A stretch of DNA of 17,233 bases from CAYGFH01 sp964430295 (GTDB lineage: Bacteria > Patescibacteriota > Microgenomatia > UBA10105 > UBA927), in NCBI GenBank assembly GCA_964430295.1, contig CAYSEV010000028.1:1-17233 (forward strand). The letters are read 5' to 3'. The translations under genes were made by a program, and so were the position numbers. Positions 7,163-13,983 of the stretch are shown piece after piece. Positions within the stretch are counted from its first letter, which is position 1, and the number at the start of each line of letters is the position of its first letter. The notes below the pieces were generated by a model. It saw nothing but the letters and a program-made list of their open reading frames with translations. It was not told the origin of the DNA and did not search any database.

Positions 7163-7741
7163 ATGTTAGAAGACATTGTTATCTCCAGGGTTCGTGTAAA
7201 GATATTGACGTTATTTTTATCACACCCCGGCGTGATGTATCATGTTCGTGAGATCGTTAGAAAAGTAGATGAGGAAATAAATGCAGTCCGCCGTGAACTA
7301 TCCCATATGGAAAAAGCCGGGATGGTCTCAAAAGAACAACGGGCAAATCGGTTGTTTTATGTATTTAGAAAAGAATACCCTCTGTATGTTGAGCTTATGG
7401 GTCTTGTTCGAAAAACAACAGGCATAGGTGCCGATATCATCAGACAAAAAACGAAGCTGGGTAAGCTCAAATATGTCATGATTTCAGGCAAATACATGCG
7501 TGGTGGAACGAAGAAATCAAATTCAGATGTTGATCTCGTAGTGGTTGGTACGGTTGTATTGCCAGAATTATCACAAATCATCAAAGCAGAAGAAGCACGG
7601 TATGAGCGTGAATTAAATTATACAGTTATGACAGAAGAGGAATTTGAATTTCGAAAGAGCCGTAGAGATCCGTTTGTTATCTCTATTTTAACAGGATCTC
7701 GCATAATGATTGTTGGAGATGAAGAAGACTTCGTGTCATAA
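7163..7741 (+). CDS. Winged-helix plus nucleotidyltransferase-fold protein
   Basis: The product is 192 aa. Residues about 6-70 form an ArsR/MarR-like winged helix (KILTLFLSHPGVMYHVREI, then a recognition helix ending AGMVSKE and a wing NRLFYVF). Residues about 103-190 have a minimal nucleotidyltransferase pattern: ISGKYMRGG at 107-115 and SDVDLVVVG at 121-129, with both Asp of the DxD (D122, D124). The usual Gly-Ser of the MNT 'GS-x-R-G' motif reads Gly-Lys, so catalysis is uncertain. Such fusions are common in CPR genomes and are usually labelled transcriptional regulators; the target is unknown. The gene sits between the DUF3048 gene and secD. Confidence 0.8.
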   Translation: MLEDIVISRVRVKILTLFLSHPGVMYHVREIVRKVDEEINAVRRELSHMEKAGMVSKEQRANRLFYVFRKEYPLYVELMGLVRKTTGIGADIIRQKTKLGKLKYVMISGKYMRGGTKKSNSDVDLVVVGTVVLPELSQIIKAEEARYERELNYTVMTEEEFEFRKSRRDPFVISILTGSRIMIVGDEEDFVS

Positions 7742-7751
7742 AAATTACTAT

Positions 7752-7780
7752 TTGGCACAATGAGTTTCCTGGTATACAAT
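7752..7780 (+). promoter_or_regulatory. Sigma70-type promoter upstream of secD
   Basis: TTGGCA (7752-7757), a 17-nt spacer and TACAAT (7775-7780) each match the consensus in 5 of 6 positions. Transcription would start near 7787, leaving a 28-nt AT-rich leader before secD ATG 7815 with no clear Shine-Dalgarno. Confidence 0.55.
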
Positions 7781-7814
7781 GATTGAATTATCATAATTTT
7801 TTAGAACTATTGAT

Positions 7815-9194
7815 ATGTTTAAAACGCCTAAGAGAGTATTCTTTTTTTTGATAGTACTTACAATTATATTGATTGGTGTAGATCTTCCTGAAAAATATCC
7901 GCTTAAATTTACTATTGGAAATTTTTCTGTTAATAGAGTCATAAATCCACTGGGAATACATATAAATGCACTGGGTTTACAAATAAATAAGGATTTTACG
8001 ACCAAGCTTGGATTGGACCTGTCCGGTGGCACTCACTTAGCGTTGGAAGCGGATATGAAATCAATTGCCGAATCTGATCGAGATTCTGCGTTGGAATCTG
8101 CAAAGCAGGTTATAGAGAGACGTGTAAATATGTTTGGTGTGTCAGAGCCTGTTGTACAATCTTCAAAAGGACAAGATTCATATAGAGTTTTAGTTGAACT
8201 TCCTGGCGTAACTGATGTAAATAAAGCTATGGAACTTATTGGTCAAACGGCTCTTTTGGATTTTCGTGAGATAACCGTTGAACCAACAGCCTCGGAATCC
8301 GCATTTTTCATTCCAACACTTGCGACAACCAAGCCAACAGGGTTAACTGGGAAGGATCTAAAAAGAGCAATGGTTCAATTTAGTACACAAACCGGAGAAC
8401 CGGAAGTGTCTATAGAATTTAATTCAGAAGGGACAAAAAAATTTGGAGATATTACTCGGAAGCTAGTGGGGAAACCTCTTGCAATATTTTTGGATCAGTT
8501 TCCTGTTACATGGCCACGGGTAAATACAGAAATTATAGATGGGAGAGCTGCGATAACCGGGAGTTTTACGCAGGAAGCAGCAAAGACATTAGCATTACAG
8601 CTAAATGCCGGAGCACTACCAGTACCTGTAACACCTGTTGAAAAGAGAACAGTCGGAGCTACATTAGGAGCAGAATCAGTCAAAGCAAGTATTCGAGCCG
8701 GATTTATAGGATTGGCAGTCGTTGCAGTATTTATGATTGCTAAATATGGTTGGTTAGGATTATTCGCAGATATGGCTCTCATTCTTTATGGATTATTAAA
8801 TTTTGCTATATTCCGATTTATTCCAATTACATTAACACTACCAGGTATTGCTGGGTTTATATTGTCTATCGGTATGGCTGTTGACAGTAATATTCTTATC
8901 TTTGAGCGTTTCAAAGAAGAAAAAAGGTTAGGAAAGCCATGGAAAATGGCCATGGAATTGGGGTTTGGTCGTGCATGGGACAGTATAAAAGATGCAAACG
9001 TCACGACTATTATTACCTGTCTGATTTTATTTAACCCGGGAAATTGGCAGATATTACCTAATTCAGGTCTTGTCCGAGGATTTGCTGTTACGTTGTTTAT
9101 TGGTGTTATTACCAGTTTATTTACAGGCATAGTTGTCACTCGTACGTTTATTAGAGTGCTATATAGAGAGCGTGATAAGAAGGAGCATATATGA
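7815..9194 (+). CDS. secD: Protein translocase subunit SecD
   Basis: SecD works with SecF in the membrane to drive late stages of Sec-dependent export using the proton motive force. The product is 459 aa, at the short end for SecD. An N-terminal membrane helix spans about 8-22, followed by the periplasmic-type P1 head with the signature GLDLSGGTHLALEAD at 66-80 and ERRVNMFGVSEPVVQ at 101-115. The C-terminal RND-type half has about five or six membrane helices (about 290-455) with GMAVDSNILIFERFKEE from about 352, carrying the conserved Asp in TM4. The TGA stop overlaps the secF ATG (ATGA), showing translational coupling. Confidence 0.96.
   Translation: MFKTPKRVFFFLIVLTIILIGVDLPEKYPLKFTIGNFSVNRVINPLGIHINALGLQINKDFTTKLGLDLSGGTHLALEADMKSIAESDRDSALESAKQVIERRVNMFGVSEPVVQSSKGQDSYRVLVELPGVTDVNKAMELIGQTALLDFREITVEPTASESAFFIPTLATTKPTGLTGKDLKRAMVQFSTQTGEPEVSIEFNSEGTKKFGDITRKLVGKPLAIFLDQFPVTWPRVNTEIIDGRAAITGSFTQEAAKTLALQLNAGALPVPVTPVEKRTVGATLGAESVKASIRAGFIGLAVVAVFMIAKYGWLGLFADMALILYGLLNFAIFRFIPITLTLPGIAGFILSIGMAVDSNILIFERFKEEKRLGKPWKMAMELGFGRAWDSIKDANVTTIITCLILFNPGNWQILPNSGLVRGFAVTLFIGVITSLFTGIVVTRTFIRVLYRERDKKEHI
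9180..9185 (+). promoter_or_regulatory. Shine-Dalgarno of secF inside the secD tail
   Basis: AAGGAG lies 5 nt before ATG 9191, within the last codons of secD. It supports coupled translation of secD and secF. Confidence 0.75.
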
Positions 9195-10063
9195 TCAGAT
9201 TTAGTAAATACATGTGGATATACTTTGTTATTTCTGCTTTTGTGATTATTCCGGGACTTATTTCATTAGTTTTTTTCGGCCTTCGGCCTGCTGTGGATTT
9301 TACAGGAGGAACCCTACTTGAACTGCGTTTTGCCTCCCAGGTTTCAGAAAAAGACATACAATCAATCTTATCCAAACACACAATCACAGCATCAAGCATT
9401 CAAAACACTGGAGGAAATACATATCTTATCCGACTTAAACCGGAAACAGCAGAAACTCTTAGTGCTTTGGAATTATCACTTCAATCAAATACGCCAAAGG
9501 TTACTATAACACGGAACGAAACGGTTGGTCCTGTACTAGGAAAAGAGTTACTACAAAAAACAGTCACAGCTGCAATATTCGCTATTATTGCAATTATGTC
9601 ATACGTTGCATATGCGTTTAAAAATATAAAATTTGGAATTTCTGCTATTTTAGCACTCGTTCATGACCTTGTTGTTGTTCTAGGCGTATTTTCATTGTTA
9701 GGATATTTTTATCATGTTGAGGTGGATACACTATTTGTAACTGCGTTTTTGACTACAATGAGTTTTTCCGTGCATGATACCATCGTTGTCTTTGATCGTA
9801 TTCGTGAAATGATCAGGCGGGGAGAAAAGCTTCCATTTGAAGCGTTATGTGATGTTGCACTTACAGAAACAATTGGAAGATCTGTCACTAATTCTCTCAC
9901 TATTATTTTCATGTTATTTGCTCTTGTTCTTATGGGAGGGGACAGTGTGAGGTGGTTTGTTATGGCATTATTGATTGGTACTGTTTCAGGGACATATTCC
10001 TCACCGTTTATAGCGACACCTGTACTCATACTTTGGGATAGATTTGAACGCAAAAGAAAATAG
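9191..10063 (+). CDS. secF: Protein translocase subunit SecF
   Basis: This is the partner of SecD in the SecDF export motor. The product is 290 aa, typical for SecF. An N-terminal membrane helix spans about 8-28, then the SecF signature AVDFTGGTLLELRF begins near residue 34. A small extracytoplasmic domain follows, with ETVGPVLGKELLQKTV about 108-125, then five membrane helices. SFSVHDTIVVFDRIREM near 191-207 holds the TM4 Asp and the cytoplasmic FDRI motif. It overlaps secD by 4 bp and its stop is 1 nt before the preferred start of the methyltransferase gene. Confidence 0.96.
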   Translation: MIRFSKYMWIYFVISAFVIIPGLISLVFFGLRPAVDFTGGTLLELRFASQVSEKDIQSILSKHTITASSIQNTGGNTYLIRLKPETAETLSALELSLQSNTPKVTITRNETVGPVLGKELLQKTVTAAIFAIIAIMSYVAYAFKNIKFGISAILALVHDLVVVLGVFSLLGYFYHVEVDTLFVTAFLTTMSFSVHDTIVVFDRIREMIRRGEKLPFEALCDVALTETIGRSVTNSLTIIFMLFALVLMGGDSVRWFVMALLIGTVSGTYSSPFIATPVLILWDRFERKRK

Positions 10064-10064
10064 A

Positions 10065-10757
10065 GTGTTATATTCATTAATACGGCTTTTACATCCTGAT
10101 TATATTTCTCCTCACGATAGGATTATTTTCCAATATAAGACTCAATTTTCGACATACTATACCGGTGAGGTTTACTTGCGCGAAGATGCGAATGAATATT
10201 ATGTCTCACTCAGTAATATGGCTAAGCAATATGTTAAACCAGACGACAGTGTATTGGATATCGGGTGCGGGTTGGGAAGATTAACATTTGAATTCGCAGT
10301 ATTAGGTGTACGCAGTTGTATAGGCATAGATAATTCTCAATATCTTATAGATGAGGCAAAAAGAATTTCCGAAGGAAAATCATCGTATATTCGTGGATTT
10401 CATGCGCATGGTAACCATGAATTTGTTCATGGTGACGCACAATCTCTTCCATTCAATTCATTAAGCGCTGATTTGGTCATATGTAGTAATCTCATAGACA
10501 GAGTGGCAAAACCGCAAAGAGTAATTAACGAAATATTTCGTGTACTTAAGAGAGGTGGTATATTCATATATTCGGATCCGTATGACTGGTACGAATTATA
10601 TACAAAGAAAAAATTTTGGGTTTCAGATGTACGAAAACTACTCCCAAAAGGTAAACATACTATTCTTCAGAGAAACGATATGGAATTTATATGTCCCATC
10701 TATTCACGTCGTGCGACTGTGTATATGAATGATGTATGTGTAATACAGAAAATCTAA
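10065..10757 (+). CDS. Class I SAM-dependent methyltransferase
   Basis: The product is 230 aa from GTG 10065. Motif I VLDIGCGLG lies at about 63-71, followed by an acidic residue after beta2 (CIGIDNSQYL about 85-94), GDAQSLPFNSLSADLVICSN as motifs II/III, and VLKRGGIFIYSDP as the post-core strand: a Methyltransf_11-type Rossmann fold. The substrate is unknown. An in-frame TTG at 10044 would overlap secF by 20 nt; I prefer the GTG because it is 1 nt past the secF stop, but neither has a convincing Shine-Dalgarno. No promoter is seen, so it is probably the last gene of the secDF transcript. Its stop is 3 nt from the stop of the convergent cca gene. Confidence 0.85.
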   Translation: MLYSLIRLLHPDYISPHDRIIFQYKTQFSTYYTGEVYLREDANEYYVSLSNMAKQYVKPDDSVLDIGCGLGRLTFEFAVLGVRSCIGIDNSQYLIDEAKRISEGKSSYIRGFHAHGNHEFVHGDAQSLPFNSLSADLVICSNLIDRVAKPQRVINEIFRVLKRGGIFIYSDPYDWYELYTKKKFWVSDVRKLLPKGKHTILQRNDMEFICPIYSRRATVYMNDVCVIQKI

Positions 10758-10760
10758 TAT

Positions 10761-12143
10761 CTATGGTTTTATTTCACTCAATTTTTTTAGCAATTCTTCT
10801 CGTTCATTTTTAAGAGTGCCATGTTCTACTTCTTCAAATAATATAGAAAGTGTTTTTCCTATAATCGGTCCCGGCTTGCAATTAAAGTGTTCCATAATAT
10901 CATGACCATCTATTTTGAGATCCGCTACAGTGAATGGCTGCTTTTGAACATCTTCAAGACGTTTTTTAAAAAGTTCTAGACGCCATGAGGTTTCAGTTGC
11001 TCCACCTCCTAACCGATCTCCTATTCGCAGTGCCAACATGTCGTCAATATTGTCTTTACCAATATTGCGGATAAATCGCCTCAGAGCTGAATCTGTTTGT
11101 CGTTCATCGACAGTAAATTGATGCCATCTCACGAGCGTGATTACCTTTTCTGACTGTTTTTTAGATAGTCGCAATCTATAACAAATATTCTTGACAATTT
11201 TCGCACTTACCATTTCATGATTAAAAAAAGTAATAAGGCCAGTTTCATCTTTTCTATATGTTTGAACTTTCCCAATATCATGAAGTAGGGTTGCCAGTCG
11301 TACAATTGGATCAGAGGAAGGGCAATTCCTAAGCGCCTCTACACTATGCGTGCCGACATCGTATTTATGATGTCGTTTAGGACTTTTTTGCTGCACCTGG
11401 AATGCATCTTCAAGCTCAGGTAATATGATATGAAGTAGCCCTGTACTGTTAAGTAGTAATATACCGTCAGCAGGATATGAAGATGCAAGGAGTTTTAATA
11501 ACTCATCTCTTATGCGTTCAGAGGAAATTCTCGTCAACAGAGATGCTGATGTAACAATAGCTTCAAGCGTTTCCTGTTCAATTAAACACCCTACTTCTGC
11601 AGCTTGCCGTACTGCCCGCATCATGCGTAGTGCATCTTCTTGGAATCGCTCTTTCGGATTTCCCACTGTTCGAATAAGTCTGCGCTCTAAATCCAGTTGC
11701 CCGTTATATGGATCTTTGAGTATGCGCCCATCTGTTGCGATGGCGTTCATTGTAAAATCGCGTCTGGATAAATCTTCTTCTAATGTTTTACCCCATATCA
11801 CCGTATCTGGATGTCTATGATCCGTATATCCATTCTCACTCCTGTACGTTGTGACTTCATATATATCATCAGGCTTTATTGGTTCCTGTTCTCCTATTCC
11901 TTTTGGTTTGTTAAATCCTGTTTTGTATACTTTCACGCCCACTGTTCCAAATTGGTTATCATAAAAACTATCAGGAAAAAGCTGTAGTATCTGTGGAGGT
12001 GTTGCATTAGTCGTAAAATCCCATCCATGTGTGTGCTTTCCGATGATAGTGTCTCGAACAGAACCTCCCACTGCAAAACACTCATATCCCGCAGTGCGAA
12101 ATGCATCAATAAAAGAAATAACTGGTTGTGGCAAAGAAATCAT
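10761..12143 (-). CDS. cca: CCA-adding tRNA nucleotidyltransferase with HD domain
   Basis: A class II CCA-adding enzyme or poly(A) polymerase relative of 460 aa; it adds or repairs the 3' CCA of tRNAs. The head has FAVGGSVRD at 23-31, GWDFTTNATP at 40-49, EEDLSRRDFTMNAIA at 122-136 and the ERFQEDALRMMRAVRQ tRNA/nucleotide segment at 165-180. A neck follows, then an HD domain with HDIGK at 288-292. The first Asp of the usual DxD metal motif is Gly40; D42 remains. The frame stays open to 12482 against recJ, but ATG 12143 is right: the family's GGxVRD motif starts about 25 residues after it, and TATAAT sits 6 nt upstream. CCA versus single-nucleotide specificity cannot be read with certainty. 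Confidence 0.9.
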   Translation of the reverse strand: MISLPQPVISFIDAFRTAGYECFAVGGSVRDTIIGKHTHGWDFTTNATPPQILQLFPDSFYDNQFGTVGVKVYKTGFNKPKGIGEQEPIKPDDIYEVTTYRSENGYTDHRHPDTVIWGKTLEEDLSRRDFTMNAIATDGRILKDPYNGQLDLERRLIRTVGNPKERFQEDALRMMRAVRQAAEVGCLIEQETLEAIVTSASLLTRISSERIRDELLKLLASSYPADGILLLNSTGLLHIILPELEDAFQVQQKSPKRHHKYDVGTHSVEALRNCPSSDPIVRLATLLHDIGKVQTYRKDETGLITFFNHEMVSAKIVKNICYRLRLSKKQSEKVITLVRWHQFTVDERQTDSALRRFIRNIGKDNIDDMLALRIGDRLGGGATETSWRLELFKKRLEDVQKQPFTVADLKIDGHDIMEHFNCKPGPIIGKTLSILFEEVEHGTLKNEREELLKKLSEIKP

Positions 12144-12149
12144 GCTGTT

Positions 12150-12180
12150 ATTATATACCCATCGTATGCCGGTTTGTGAA
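12150..12180 (-). promoter_or_regulatory. Promoter of cca
   Basis: On the minus strand TTCACA (12175-12180) is followed after 19 nt by a perfect TATAAT (12150-12155). Six nt (AACAGC) separate the box from ATG 12143, implying a leaderless mRNA. Confidence 0.6.
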
Positions 12181-12196
12181 GTCATTTCTGGCACGT

Positions 12197-12205
12197 TGAT
12201 ATAAT
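12197..12205 (+). promoter_or_regulatory. Extended -10 promoter of recJ
   Basis: TGATATAAT (TG-N-TATAAT) is a perfect extended -10 element. Eight nt separate it from ATG 12214, implying a leaderless recJ mRNA. It lies in the same 70-bp gap as the cca promoter on the opposite strand. Confidence 0.65.
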
Positions 12206-12213
12206 ATATCTTT

Positions 12214-13959
12214 ATGCAACCTAAAGCCTTACATCGGCAAACGCAGAAACAAATACGCCGCACGTTGCAATGGATCATATCCAACCCATATTCTGCAGAA
12301 AAACAGGCATATCCAGATCTGGAGGAAATTAGAGCAAATTTATTAGAGCATAGAGGGCTTCTCGCAGAGGCAGATATTAATGCATTTTTGCATCCATCAG
12401 ACCCTGCAGCTTTTTCAACATCTGATGTTGGTATTGATGTATTTGCTCTACAGCTCACTATTGATCGTATTGCGTTGGCCATTCAGAGAAAGGAATCCAT
12501 CATTGTATATGCAGATTATGATGCAGATGGCATTACAGCAGGTACTATTATGTGGGAAACACTTCACACACTAGGGGCTAATGTCATGCCGTATATACCC
12601 CATCGTGTGGAAGAAGGATATGGATTATCAAAAAAAGGTATAGATGCAATCGTTCAACAATATAAACCGTCACTTATTGTAACAGTCGATCATGGTATTA
12701 CAGCAGCAGAAAAAGTTGAATATGCAAAATCGCTCGGTATAGATGTTATTGTTACAGACCATCACACAAAAGGAGAAACTATTCCGGATTGCATAGTGGT
12801 TCATACCACTCAATTATGTGGGGCAGGTGTATCGTGGTTTGTATCAAAAGAATTATTCTTGGCATGTAAAAAAGAAAACTCTAATGAAAAGGAGCATATA
12901 GCACTTGCTGCTATTGGGACTATAGCAGATCTTGTTCCTCTTATTGGTCCTAACCGTTCAATAGCTACATATGGTCTGGCTGCAATAAATAAAACAAAGC
13001 GGATTGGATTACTGGCACTTATTCAGGAATCAGGTTTAACACCTGGAGAGTTGGCTCTCTATAATATTTCGCATGGCATTGCTCCGAGGCTCAATGCTTC
13101 AGGCAGAATAGAACATGCTATGGATGCGCTGCGGTTATTATGCACCCATAAGGATGATAAAGCTATGATTCTGGCGCGAAAAATTGCGCTTATCAATAAA
13201 GACAGACAGCAACTTACAATCGATTCTGCCGCACATGCTATTGAAAAAATCCGTAGTGAGGAAAAAGAATCAGGAATTAAGAAATTATTATTTATCGCTG
13301 ATACAACATACAATCAGGGTGTTATTGGTTTGATTGCCGGAAAGCTTGTAGAAGAATTTTATCGCCCCTCTGTCGTATTGGCAAAAGGGGAGACTATTTC
13401 AAAAGCGTCAGCGCGATCTGTAGCAGGATTTAATATCGTAGAAGCTATTCGAAAACAAAGTGATGTATTGATCGATGTTGGTGGACATCCTATGGCAGCC
13501 GGATTTACCATCGAAACGAAAAATCTTAACGTGCTACAGCATCGGCTTGAGGAACTCGCTCAGTTGGAATTAACAGATGCTCAATTGGTAAAAACACTGC
13601 GTATAGAGGAGGAGATCTTACTTTCTCAAGTAAATACAGAACTATGGGCAATGCTTCAAGAATTTCAACCATTTGGATTTGGCAATTACGAACCTGTGTT
13701 TGTATCCCGTAATGTCATAATAGAATCGGTTCGTCTTATAGGGAAAGAACAAAATCACTTGAAATTGAACCTAAAAAGCGCTCCACACGATGCACCAGTA
13801 TCAGTATCAGCTGTAGCCTTCAATTTGGGTGGCCTATATAGTCAACTGCAATCAGGAAATCCTATCGATATTGCATACACGATCGATAGTAACACCTGGA
13901 ATGGAAAAACTACGCTCCAGTTGAAAATCCGAGATATTCAAGTTCGTCTTATCGAATAA
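12214..13959 (+). CDS. recJ: Single-stranded-DNA-specific exonuclease RecJ
   Basis: RecJ is a 5'-3' ssDNA exonuclease in RecF-type recombination and base-excision and mismatch repair. The product is 581 aa, close to the family norm. DHH-superfamily motifs in order: VYADYDADGITAG at 98-110 (motif I), VTVDHGI 156-162 (motif II), VTDHH 180-184 (motif III, the DHH), GTIADLVPL 235-243 (motif IV), then the DHHA1 domain with ARSVAGFNIVEAI 400-412 and GGHPMAAGFT 423-432. A C-terminal OB-fold follows (about 460-575), with FQPFGFGNYEPVF matching the RecJ OB region. All metal-binding residues appear present. The start is fixed by the extended -10 only 8 nt upstream. aspS follows after 24 nt with its own -10 box. 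Confidence 0.95.
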   Translation: MQPKALHRQTQKQIRRTLQWIISNPYSAEKQAYPDLEEIRANLLEHRGLLAEADINAFLHPSDPAAFSTSDVGIDVFALQLTIDRIALAIQRKESIIVYADYDADGITAGTIMWETLHTLGANVMPYIPHRVEEGYGLSKKGIDAIVQQYKPSLIVTVDHGITAAEKVEYAKSLGIDVIVTDHHTKGETIPDCIVVHTTQLCGAGVSWFVSKELFLACKKENSNEKEHIALAAIGTIADLVPLIGPNRSIATYGLAAINKTKRIGLLALIQESGLTPGELALYNISHGIAPRLNASGRIEHAMDALRLLCTHKDDKAMILARKIALINKDRQQLTIDSAAHAIEKIRSEEKESGIKKLLFIADTTYNQGVIGLIAGKLVEEFYRPSVVLAKGETISKASARSVAGFNIVEAIRKQSDVLIDVGGHPMAAGFTIETKNLNVLQHRLEELAQLELTDAQLVKTLRIEEEILLSQVNTELWAMLQEFQPFGFGNYEPVFVSRNVIIESVRLIGKEQNHLKLNLKSAPHDAPVSVSAVAFNLGGLYSQLQSGNPIDIAYTIDSNTWNGKTTLQLKIRDIQVRLIE

Positions 13960-13968
13960 GCATATTTT

Positions 13969-13977
13969 TGGTATCAT
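13969..13977 (+). promoter_or_regulatory. Extended -10 promoter of aspS
   Basis: TGGTATCAT (TG-N-TATCAT) is followed by 6 nt (TAATCT) and then ATG 13984. A start 7 nt after the box would coincide with the A of the ATG. No Shine-Dalgarno is present. Confidence 0.6.
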
Positions 13978-13983
13978 TAATCT

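Noticed and set aside
8495..9139. Minus-strand frames of 95 and 117 aa opposite secD
   Set aside because: Shadow frames of a strongly conserved gene, with low-complexity Asn/Pro/Ile composition and no ribosome site.
3574..9194. Alternative genetic code with TGA read as glycine
   Set aside because: TGA ends comM and secD at the expected family lengths, so TGA acts as a stop here.
9279..9292. Short GC-rich hairpin (CGGCCTTCGGCC) in secF as a terminator or attenuator
   Set aside because: It lies in the conserved secF coding sequence just before the DFTGG motif and has no T-run after it, so it is best explained by codon choice.
12144..12482. N-terminal extension of cca by 113 residues (frame open to 12482)
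   Set aside because: The extension is antisense to the recJ start, has Cys/Arg-rich non-family sequence, and the family's N-terminus plus a TATAAT 6 nt upstream fit ATG 12143.
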